DNA from: an uncultured Christensenellaceae bacterium
Lineage (GTDB): Bacteria; Bacillota; Clostridia; Christensenellales; UBA3700
Reading direction: 5' to 3'
DNA: 64,000 bases
Assembly: GCA_944380285.1 (NCBI GenBank)
Contig: CALWGZ010000005.1
Span: 62,001-126,000 of the forward strand
Below, one piece after another: positions 57,938 through 64,000 of the stretch (its first letter is position 1; every line of letters begins with the position of its first letter). The position numbers and the translations under genes are program-made. The notes under the pieces were generated by a model. That model was not told where the DNA came from, did no database searches, and saw nothing but the letters and a program-made list of their open reading frames with translations.

Positions 57938-58872
57938 GGGTGATCTTTCTCGGTACGCCCGATTTTGCGGTGCCGTCGTTCAACGCATTGGTCGCCTCGC
58001 GGCACGAGGTGGTCGCGGCTGTCACACAGCCGGACAGACCGCGCGACCGCGGCAAGGTGTCCGCTTGTCCCGTCAAGCTGGCGGCGCAGGCGGCGGGGGT
58101 GCCGGTGTTTCAATTCGAAAAGATACGCGACGGCGGCGCGGACGCTCTGCGCGGACTCGGCGCCGACGTCATGGTCACTTGCGCGTACGGGCAGATATTG
58201 GATGAGACGCTGCTCGAACTCACGCCGCACGGCGTGATCAACGTCCACGCGTCGCTTTTGCCGGCTTATCGCGGTTCGTCGCCGATACAGTGGGCGGTGA
58301 TCAACGGCGAAAAGGTCACCGGTGTGACGACGATGAAGACGTCGCTCGGGCTCGATCGCGGCGACATCATCATGCGCAGCGAGATCGAGATATTGCCCGA
58401 AGAGACGGCGGGAGAACTGTTTGACAGGCTCGCGCCGCTCGGCGCGGAACTGATCGTAAAGACGCTCGACGCGATCGAGGACGGCAGCGCGACTTTTACG
58501 CCGCAAGACGAGTCGAAGGCGACCTATTTCCCGATGTTCCGAAAGCAAGACGGGCGCATAGACCCGGGCATGACGGTCGAGAAGTTCGTGAATTTCGTCA
58601 GAGGCACGTCGCCGTGGCCGGGCGCGTTCTGCCGCGTCGGCGGCAAATTGCTCAAAGTGCACAAGGCGCGCGCGCTGAGAGGGGATGAACCGTGCACGAG
58701 ACGGCTGTATTTCCCGGGTGAATTTGCGGTGTTCTTCGGCAGACTGCATCTCGCGTTTTCGGACGGGCTTGCGGTGCTCGAAGAGGTCCAGCCCGAGGGA
58801 GGCAAGAGGATGAGCGGCGCGGCGTACGCGCTCGGACACGCAGACATCAACGGCAAGAGGGCGGACGAATGA
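57934..58872 (+). CDS. fmt: Methionyl-tRNA formyltransferase
   Basis: 312 residues. VIFLGTPDFAVPSFNAL at the N-terminus, then the folate-binding core VINVHASLLPAYRGSSPIQWAVINGE with the catalytic Asn/His, and TGVTTMKTSLGLDRGDI. The C-terminal tRNA-binding OB domain spans about 205-312. It formylates initiator Met-tRNA. The start is GTG at 57934 with AAAGGAG upstream; extension to the ATG at 57865 would lie inside def. Confidence 0.96.
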   Translation: MRVIFLGTPDFAVPSFNALVASRHEVVAAVTQPDRPRDRGKVSACPVKLAAQAAGVPVFQFEKIRDGGADALRGLGADVMVTCAYGQILDETLLELTPHGVINVHASLLPAYRGSSPIQWAVINGEKVTGVTTMKTSLGLDRGDIIMRSEIEILPEETAGELFDRLAPLGAELIVKTLDAIEDGSATFTPQDESKATYFPMFRKQDGRIDPGMTVEKFVNFVRGTSPWPGAFCRVGGKLLKVHKARALRGDEPCTRRLYFPGEFAVFFGRLHLAFSDGLAVLEEVQPEGGKRMSGAAYALGHADINGKRADE

Positions 58873-60113
58873 GCGATCTGAGGGCGGTCTACGACATCTT
58901 GACGGACGTGTACAGGCAGGGCGCATATGCGTCGCTCGCGCTGTCGCGCCGCGTCGATTCCGTTCGCAGCCGCGACTTTGTCACGCGCTTTGTCTACGGC
59001 GTGCTCGACAGAGATACCGAACTCGATCACTACATAGGCGCGATGGTCTCGAGGAAGCCGCACGGCGGCACGACCATCTTGCTCAAAATGGGGATGTATT
59101 GCGTCCTCTATATGGATTCCGTGCCCGACTATGCGGCGGTCAACAACACGATCGAACTCGCGAAGGCGGTCGGCAAGGGCGCGTCGAGCGGCTTTTTGAA
59201 CGGCGTGCTCAAAGCCTTTTGCAAAAAGCGCCCGGCGCTGCCCGCGGACAAGGTCGCGAGACTGTCGGTGACCGCGTCGGTGCCGCTTTGGATAGTCAGG
59301 GCATATGTCAAGCAGTACGGCTGGGACAAGACGCAGGAGTTCTTGACCGCAAAGCCGGAAGAGCGCGAGCATATGCGCGTCGACGTCGCGCGGATATCTG
59401 TCGCCGACATGTGCAAAAAACTCGATGAGCTGGGCGTCGACCATTCGCCCGATCCCGACCTCGGCGACGCGCTTTTCGTCCGCAATACCCCGGCGCTCAA
59501 AGCGCTTTACGACGGCGGTCTGTTCACTTGGCAGTCCAAGTGCTCGATGCTGTGCTGCCGCGCCGCCGCTCCCGCAAGCGGCGAAAAGGCGCTCGATATG
59601 TGCGCCGCGCCCGGAGGCAAGGCGGTCTATCTTTCCTCGCTCGCGGACGGCGTCTCCGTCACCGCCTGCGACATCTATCACCACAGATTGCAATTGATAC
59701 AGAGTTACGCCGCACGCATGCACCGCAACATCGACGTGCGGCTTATGGACGCGACCGCGCCGGCGAAAGAGATGTACGGCGCATACGACGTCGTGCTGTG
59801 TGACGTGCCGTGTTCCAACCTCGGAGTTGCGGCGAAAAAACCCGACGTCTATCTGTCCAAAGACGCCGCGTCGGTCGCGTCGCTCGCCGAGGTGCAGTAC
59901 AAGATCTTGTGCAGCGGCGCGCGCTGCGTCAAAGAGGGCGGCAAGGTCGTCTATTCGACGTGTACGCTGCTCAAAGAGGAGAACGGCGACATCGTCAAAC
60001 GCTTCCTCAAAGAGCACCGCGAATTTGTCTCGGAAGGCGAAAAACAGTACTTCCCCGACGGCGCCGGCATGGACGGATTTTTCGTGTCCGTGTTGAGGAG
60101 GAAAGGATTATGA
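58869..60113 (+). CDS. rsmB: 16S rRNA (cytosine967-C5)-methyltransferase RsmB
   Basis: 414 residues. A NusB-like N-terminal domain (about 1-140) is followed by a Rossmann methyltransferase with DMCAAPGGK (SAM), DVPCSNLGV (motif IV Cys) and VYSTCTLLKEEN (motif VI catalytic Cys). It makes m5C967 in 16S rRNA. The position fmt-rsmB-rlmN matches Bacillus yloM. It overlaps fmt and rlmN by 4 nt each. Confidence 0.95.
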   Translation: MSDLRAVYDILTDVYRQGAYASLALSRRVDSVRSRDFVTRFVYGVLDRDTELDHYIGAMVSRKPHGGTTILLKMGMYCVLYMDSVPDYAAVNNTIELAKAVGKGASSGFLNGVLKAFCKKRPALPADKVARLSVTASVPLWIVRAYVKQYGWDKTQEFLTAKPEEREHMRVDVARISVADMCKKLDELGVDHSPDPDLGDALFVRNTPALKALYDGGLFTWQSKCSMLCCRAAAPASGEKALDMCAAPGGKAVYLSSLADGVSVTACDIYHHRLQLIQSYAARMHRNIDVRLMDATAPAKEMYGAYDVVLCDVPCSNLGVAAKKPDVYLSKDAASVASLAEVQYKILCSGARCVKEGGKVVYSTCTLLKEENGDIVKRFLKEHREFVSEGEKQYFPDGAGMDGFFVSVLRRKGL

Positions 60114-61132
60114 GCGCGCTGATCGCGATGGACGAAGCGCAGCTCGCAGCGCTTGTCAAGGAATGCGGTCAGCCGCCTTTTCGCGCAAAGCAATTGCGCG
60201 AGTATGCGCTCAAGGGCACGCCCGTCGAGGGGATGTCGTCACTGCCCAAGTCGATGCGAGACCTGCTCGTTGCAAAGGGGGTGACCGCGCTCGCGGCGAC
60301 CGTCGTCCAAAGCAAGACTTCCGCGATCGACGGCACGACAAAGTTCTTGTTCGCGTTCGGCGACGGCAACGTCGTCGAGGGCGTTTTGATGAAATACGAA
60401 TACGGCAATTCCGTCTGCGTTTCCACTCAGGTCGGGTGCGCGATGGGATGCAAATTTTGCGCGTCGACGCTGGACGGCAAGGTGCGCGACCTCACCGCGG
60501 CGGAGATGCTCTCCGAGGTGATCGCCGCGGGCAGCGCGGCAGGCGGCGTCAATCACGTCGTGCTGATGGGCAGCGGCGAACCGCTGGACAACTACGGCGA
60601 AGTGACCGAGTTCATACGCAGACTGTGCGTCGATCTCGGGATGTCCAAAAGGCACATCGCGCTGTCGACATGCGGACTGTGCGAGGCGATGGACAGGCTG
60701 TCGAAAGAGGAATATGCGCCCGTGCTGACAGTGTCGCTGCACGCGCCCAACGACGAACTTCGCAAGCGCATCATGCCGATCGCGAACAGATATCCGGTCA
60801 GGGAAGTTGTCGCGGCGGCAAAGAGATATTTCGACTCCACATCGCGCAGGGTGATCTTTGAGTATTCTCTGATCGACGGCTTCAACGACACGCCCGAGTG
60901 CGCGAAGGAGCTGGCGGCACTGGTCAAGGGATTCCCGTGTCACATCAACCTCATCCGCCTCAATCCCGTCAAAGAGCGCGGGCTTGCGGGCTCGAGCAAG
61001 GCGGCGGTAGCGGCATTTTCGGATGCGCTGACAGGGTATGGAGTGAGCAACACCGTCCGCCGCACGCTCGGCGCGGACATAGACGGCGCTTGCGGACAGC
61101 TTCGCCGCAAGTTTTTGGGAGGCGAAAAATGA
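60110..61132 (+). CDS. rlmN: 23S rRNA (A2503-C2) / tRNA (A37) methyltransferase RlmN
   Basis: 340 residues, radical SAM. The cluster motif is CAMGCKFC (Cys110, Cys114, Cys117). VLMGSGEPLDNYGEV, LTVSLHAP and the C-terminal NTVRRTLGADIDGACGQL carry the methyl-carrying Cys. It methylates A2503 of 23S rRNA by a ping-pong mechanism. GAGGAGGAAAGG upstream. rsgA starts at its stop; the prpC-prkC pair usually found here is absent. Confidence 0.96.
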   Translation: MSALIAMDEAQLAALVKECGQPPFRAKQLREYALKGTPVEGMSSLPKSMRDLLVAKGVTALAATVVQSKTSAIDGTTKFLFAFGDGNVVEGVLMKYEYGNSVCVSTQVGCAMGCKFCASTLDGKVRDLTAAEMLSEVIAAGSAAGGVNHVVLMGSGEPLDNYGEVTEFIRRLCVDLGMSKRHIALSTCGLCEAMDRLSKEEYAPVLTVSLHAPNDELRKRIMPIANRYPVREVVAAAKRYFDSTSRRVIFEYSLIDGFNDTPECAKELAALVKGFPCHINLIRLNPVKERGLAGSSKAAVAAFSDALTGYGVSNTVRRTLGADIDGACGQLRRKFLGGEK

Positions 61133-61998
61133 TCCGCGGTCAGATCGTAAAGGAGACGGGCGGACGCTTTTTCGTCAAGACGGACGACGGCGAGAGGATG
61201 GTCTGTTCCGCGCGCGGCAAGCTCAAAGAAAAGGGCGAACTCTATGTCGGCGACATCGTCTTTGTCGACGACGACGGCTCGCCGGTCATAGAAAAACTCG
61301 CGCCGCGCGAGAGCATGCTGGTGCGTCCGTACGTCAGCAATATAGACGGGATAATAATCGTGTTGGCGGTGCAGCCGCGCCCCGACTTTTTGCTGGCGGA
61401 CAAGATGATCGTCGGATGCGTCCAGCAACAGCTCGACGCGATCGTCTGCGTGAACAAGTGCGATTTGGACGGCAGCGACGAACTCGTCGCCAAGGTCAAG
61501 ACCGAATACGGCGCGGTCGCCGACGTCGTCCCCGTATGTGCGGCGGACGGCACCGGGATGCAGGTCGTGCGCGAGATGGTCAAGGGCAGGTTCTTCTGCC
61601 TCGCCGGGCAGTCTGCGGTCGGCAAGTCGTCGATGATCAACGCGCTCTGCGGCGGCGACAGGATGGCTGTCGGAGGACTGGGGAAAAATCTGCGCGGCAG
61701 ACACACCACGCGCCATGTCGAGATCATCGAGCTCGGCGACGGTACCAAGATAGCCGACACTTGCGGGTTTTCGAGGTATGAGATCCCGCTCGTCGACCCC
61801 GCGACTCTGTCCGGGTGCTATGTCGATTTTGACGAATATCGCAACCAATGCCGCTTCCGCGGCTGTACGCACACCGTCGAGGAGTGCTGCGGCGTGAAAG
61901 AGGCGGTCGCCGAGGGCAAGCTGCCCGAGGAAAGATATCAAAGATATCTCGCCCTTTACGACGAGATGTCGAGGAGATGGGAAAAACGCTATGGCTGA
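61129..61998 (+). CDS. rsgA: Ribosome small-subunit GTPase RsgA
   Basis: 289 residues, circularly permuted GTPase. OB fold (1-60), G4 VNKCDL (108-113), G5-like PVCAADG, G1 GQSAVGKSS (160-168), and G3 DTCGF. A C-terminal zinc finger reads CRFRGCTHTVEECC. It helps late 30S maturation. Start at 61129 (ATGA with rlmN). It overlaps rpe by 8 nt. Confidence 0.96.
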   Translation: MIRGQIVKETGGRFFVKTDDGERMVCSARGKLKEKGELYVGDIVFVDDDGSPVIEKLAPRESMLVRPYVSNIDGIIIVLAVQPRPDFLLADKMIVGCVQQQLDAIVCVNKCDLDGSDELVAKVKTEYGAVADVVPVCAADGTGMQVVREMVKGRFFCLAGQSAVGKSSMINALCGGDRMAVGGLGKNLRGRHTTRHVEIIELGDGTKIADTCGFSRYEIPLVDPATLSGCYVDFDEYRNQCRFRGCTHTVEECCGVKEAVAEGKLPEERYQRYLALYDEMSRRWEKRYG

Positions 61999-62638
61999 CA
62001 AAATTTTGATCGCGCCGTCCATACTTTCCGCGGACTTCGCGGCGATGGGCGACGCGGTGAGAGATCTCGAAAAGTGGCGCGCCGATTGGGTGCACTGCGA
62101 CGTGATGGACGGCAGGTTCGTCCCCAACATCACTTTCGGCATGCCGATGGTCGAGGCGCTCAGGCGCAACACTTCGCTTACGCTCGACGTGCACCTGATG
62201 ATCGTCGAGCCCGAAAAGTATGTCGAGCGCTTCGTCAAGGCGGGCGCCGATATTGTGACATTCCACCCCGAGGCGAGTGAGGACGTGCACGGCACGCTCG
62301 CTGCGATCGCGGCGGCGGGCGCAAAGCGCGGGCTTGTGCTCAATCCGGACGTAGCGGTCGGCAAGGTCGAGCCCTATCTCGACGAGTGCGACGTGGTGAT
62401 GCTGATGGCGGTGTTCCCCGGCTTCGGCGGTCAAAAGTTCATCCGCGACGTGCTGCCCAAACTGACCGAGCTCAAAGCGTTGCGCGGAGACAGAAAGTTC
62501 TTGATCGAACTCGACGGCGGAGTGACCGAAGACAATGCAAAAGAAATAGTCGCCGCAGGGGCGGACGTGCTCGTCGCCGGCAGCAGCGTGTTCAAGTCGC
62601 AAGACCCTCAAAGGACGATCGAGGTGCTGAGGTCGTAG
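61991..62638 (+). CDS. rpe: Ribulose-phosphate 3-epimerase
   Basis: 215 residues, TIM barrel. APSILSADFA, HCDVMDGRFVPNITFG (catalytic Asp, metal His), LDVHLMIVEPE, FHPEA, MAVFPGFGGQKF and ELDGGV (second Asp). It interconverts ribulose-5-P and xylulose-5-P in the pentose phosphate pathway. MAVFPGFGG has Ala-Val-Phe where MTVNPGFGG is typical, an unusual substitution (Asn to Phe) beside the active site. Confidence 0.95.
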   Translation: MADKILIAPSILSADFAAMGDAVRDLEKWRADWVHCDVMDGRFVPNITFGMPMVEALRRNTSLTLDVHLMIVEPEKYVERFVKAGADIVTFHPEASEDVHGTLAAIAAAGAKRGLVLNPDVAVGKVEPYLDECDVVMLMAVFPGFGGQKFIRDVLPKLTELKALRGDRKFLIELDGGVTEDNAKEIVAAGADVLVAGSSVFKSQDPQRTIEVLRS

Positions 62639-62667
62639 TCAAGACAGAAAAGACAAGTATTGTCGTT

Positions 62668-62695
62668 GAGCGGCGCATTGCGTCGCTCATTTTTT
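62668..62695 (+). terminator. intrinsic terminator after rpe
   Basis: GAGCGGCGC-ATT-GCGTCGCTC (one wobble), then A and six T. Confidence 0.85.
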
Positions 62696-63227
62696 GCGTC
62701 GTGCAGTTTGTCGGAGCAATGTTCCGCCGATCGGCGCATTTGTCATTTATGTATCGTCGCATCGACGCATTGCGCAAGAGGGCGGCGAAAAGAAAACATC
62801 GACGACCGCCGAATCGCCGTACACGCCTCGGATCATTGTTACACGGCGCTCGCTTGATATGGAAGGCTCGAGTCTCGGGCGGAGGTGCGATCTCATACGG
62901 GAGAGAGGTAAAAGCGTCATCGCTTTACATAAAAATGCAATAAAAATTATATCGAGTTATCTTATAGTTATTTTAGAGAACGCGCATATCATGCGACGAC
63001 CGATTGCTTCGCGAAGCGGCTTTTTGTGTTCGAATATGGCTTTGAGTGCGCGTATGGCACGCGGAGACCGCAGGCTTAGGGGGTGCGGGATGCGCTTTTA
63101 TGTCAAATTTTGCTAAATATTTATAAAAATACTTTGTAATAATTAAAAATAATTGATACTACGATACCGTTAAACGCATTGAACCTTTCGGCGTTTTAGC
63201 GCATATCCTGCACGAGGAGGTGAGCAC
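62696..63227 (+). other. gap between rpe and spoVM
   Basis: In Bacillus thiN lies here; no ORF with a start, RBS and family motif is found. A palindromic GCTTCGCGAAGC followed by five T (about 63006-63025) could be a weak terminator. Bases 63105-63165 are strikingly AT-rich and precede spoVM. Confidence 0.5.
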
Positions 63228-63308
63228 ATGAAGATCTTTTGTATCGATCCGCCAAAGGCGATCAAAGTGTTGCTGAGGGGCGTCTGCAAGTTGTTTGGGG
63301 CGATCTGA
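63228..63308 (+). CDS. spoVM: SpoVM-like 26-residue sporulation peptide
   Basis: ATG 63228 to TGA 63306-63308 with a near-perfect GAGGAGGTGA ribosome-binding site. It is 26 residues long, exactly the length of B. subtilis SpoVM. Shared positions (B. subtilis numbering recalled from memory) are Lys2, Ile6, Pro9, Lys10, Arg17 and Phe23. Pro9 is known to be needed for recognition of the convex forespore membrane. Residues 11-26 make an amphipathic helix. The gene lies between rpe and rpmB, where spoVM sits in Bacillus. It would anchor SpoIVA to start spore-coat assembly. Confidence 0.85.
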   Translation: MKIFCIDPPKAIKVLLRGVCKLFGAI

Positions 63309-63314
63309 AAAAGC

Positions 63315-63386
63315 GGAGCCGCGATATTCGGAGTCGAACCGACCTTCGGGTTATTAGCCCGACGAAACCGTTCCTTCGGCGGCTCC
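63315..63386 (-). ncRNA. tRNA-like RNA (degenerate initiator-type tRNA or tRNA-derived ncRNA)
   Basis: 72 nt on the minus strand that fold as a cloverleaf. Acceptor GGAGCCGC/GCGGCTCC (8 bp), D-type arm CGAA/TTCG, anticodon arm TCGGG-CTAATAA-CCCGA, T-type arm TCGG-TTCGACT-CCGA. The GGG/CCC anticodon stem and CCCGAAGGTC are features of initiator tRNA, but the anticodon slot reads AAT where initiator has CAT. Five extra bases separate the T arm from the acceptor, the 8-9 connector is shortened, CCA is not encoded, and the gene ends in GC plus five T. Confidence 0.5.
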
Positions 63387-63393
63387 ATGCGCA

Positions 63394-63422
63394 AAAATAG
63401 CATAATTTGGGGCGCATGTCAA
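63394..63422 (-). promoter_or_regulatory. promoter of the tRNA-like RNA
   Basis: Minus strand TTGACA (63422-63417), 17-bp spacer, TATTTT (63399-63394). The expected +1 (63387) is one base before the acceptor stem. Confidence 0.7.
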
Positions 63423-63622
63423 GCAGTTTTTGTCCCATCGCGCTCAAATTGCGAGTTCAATGCGGCTCGATCGCACCGTGCGTTCGAGGTTTGCTCGATC
63501 GTCTAGAGGATAAAAGGCGTGCAGCTGTCGATGTTTGCGGCGGTTTTTCGGCGCGTTTTGTTTGTATTGCGCGCGCCACGGACAACTTTGTCTCGATTTT
63601 TGCAAAAACCGCTTCAATTGGC

Positions 63623-63651
63623 TTGCATTATTTCTTTTAACGTGATAATAT
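63623..63651 (+). promoter_or_regulatory. promoter of rpmB
   Basis: TTGCAT (63623-63628), 17-bp spacer, TAATAT (63646-63651). AAAAGGAGGTC follows. The stretch 63425-63620 upstream shows no gene. Confidence 0.65.
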
Positions 63652-63685
63652 ATCAATGCACGAAACAAAAAGGAGGTCATCTTCT

Positions 63686-63889
63686 ATGTCGAAAGTTTGC
63701 AGTATCTGCGGAAAAGGTCGTTTGAGCGGCAACAAGGTCAGCCACTCGAACCGTAAATACAGAAGGGCTTGGGGCGCCAATGTCCAAAAGGTCGAGCTTG
63801 TCAACGAGAGCGGCAAGACCGAGAGGGCTTATGTCTGCACCAGGTGCTTGAGGACGATGAACAAGAACGGCGCCATCGATGCCGATTGA
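63686..63889 (+). CDS. rpmB: 50S ribosomal protein bL28
   Basis: 67 residues. Zinc-type (C+) form with CSIC near the N-terminus and CTRC near the C-terminus; SGNKVSHSNRKYRRAWGANVQKV is the family core. Structural component near the E site of the large subunit. The start at 63686 follows AAGGAGG; the in-frame ATG at 63656 overlaps the RBS. The C+ form suggests that a zinc-free paralogue might exist elsewhere. Confidence 0.97.
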   Translation: MSKVCSICGKGRLSGNKVSHSNRKYRRAWGANVQKVELVNESGKTERAYVCTRCLRTMNKNGAIDAD

Positions 63890-63908
63890 GTTTGTTTGAC
63901 AAAGTTCA

Positions 63909-63933
63909 GGACGCCGAAAGGCGTCCGTTTTTT
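63909..63933 (+). terminator. intrinsic terminator of rpmB
   Basis: GGACGCC-GAAA-GGCGTCC hairpin, G, then six T. Nothing is recognisable in the last 67 bases. Confidence 0.92.
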
Positions 63934-64000
63934 ATGCTTTTTCGGCGCGCGCTGCGACAAAAAGCGTTCGAGCGTTCGGTGCAAACGCGCGGCGGACAAG

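Noticed and set aside
62990..63030. Small RNA ending at the GCTTCGCGAAGC-TTTTT palindrome
   Set aside because: No convincing -35/-10 at a sensible distance upstream; recorded only as a weak terminator.
63493..63515. tRNA-Glu-like D-arm text (TCGTCTAGAGG)
   Set aside because: No acceptor, anticodon or T arm can be formed around it.

Overview
The window reads as chromosomal DNA of a GC-rich, endospore-forming-type member of the Bacillota, most likely class Clostridia. Four things support this: Firmicutes gene orders (maf-mreB-minD-spoIVFB; hrcA-grpE-dnaK-dnaJ behind a CIRCE operator; dnaG-rpoD-trmK-nif3; yicC-gmk-rpoZ-coaBC-priA-def-fmt-rsmB-rlmN-rsgA-rpe-spoVM-rpmB), HPr kinase, sigma-A-type promoters (TTGACA/TATAAT), and two sporulation genes. 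The species cannot be named from sequence alone. I found no rRNA, no fully canonical tRNA, no transposase, no prophage and no CRISPR array.

Layout. 1-9.6 kb: a Sel1-repeat protein cut by the window edge, then maf, mreB, minD, minE, a 60-residue membrane protein in the spoIVFA slot, spoIVFB, a ROK kinase, RNase G, a cupin and hpf. 9.6-10.9 kb: a long gene-free block of inverted-repeat elements. 10.9-16.2 kb: a GNAT acetyltransferase, a Fic protein coupled to a very large surface protein, and a membrane protein downstream of an 11-G tract. 16.5-21.2 kb: the class I heat-shock operon, followed by seven 41-bp tandem repeats. 21.6-24.9 kb: lysA, divergent from a HAD phosphatase-hprK-small ORF unit. 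24.9-28.3 kb: two more repeat blocks around DUF4364, an HPr-like protein that keeps the regulatory serine but not the catalytic histidine, and a hypothetical gene. 28.3-34.6 kb: dnaG-rpoD-trmK-nif3-zinc ribbon-membrane protein-methyltransferase. 34.7-40.8 kb: the branched-chain amino acid operon ilvB-ilvC-ilvD-ilvA-ridA, without ilvN. 41.2-46.7 kb: an MMPL/RND transporter, a sugar-phosphate isomerase-like protein and pgi. 46.7-47.7 kb: a repeat block. 47.7-64 kb: a small hypothetical gene, pcrA, ligA, and the long translation/cell-maintenance cluster that ends in spoVM and rpmB.

The most unusual features lie between genes. A family of about 215-bp elements (9580, 24867, about 25090, and a partial copy at 10054) begins with GACCGC. 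Their long terminal stems differ in sequence but keep pairing, and each full copy contains a terminator-like hairpin. Two start inside the stop codon of the upstream gene, and a related palindrome supplies the last codons of the GNAT gene. A chain of five hairpins joined by an invariant ATTTCAC linker lies at 10201-10350. Five genes have promoters placed so that transcription should begin at the A of the ATG (leaderless mRNAs). A 26-codon spoVM candidate and a tRNA-like RNA with its own promoter face each other upstream of rpmB.
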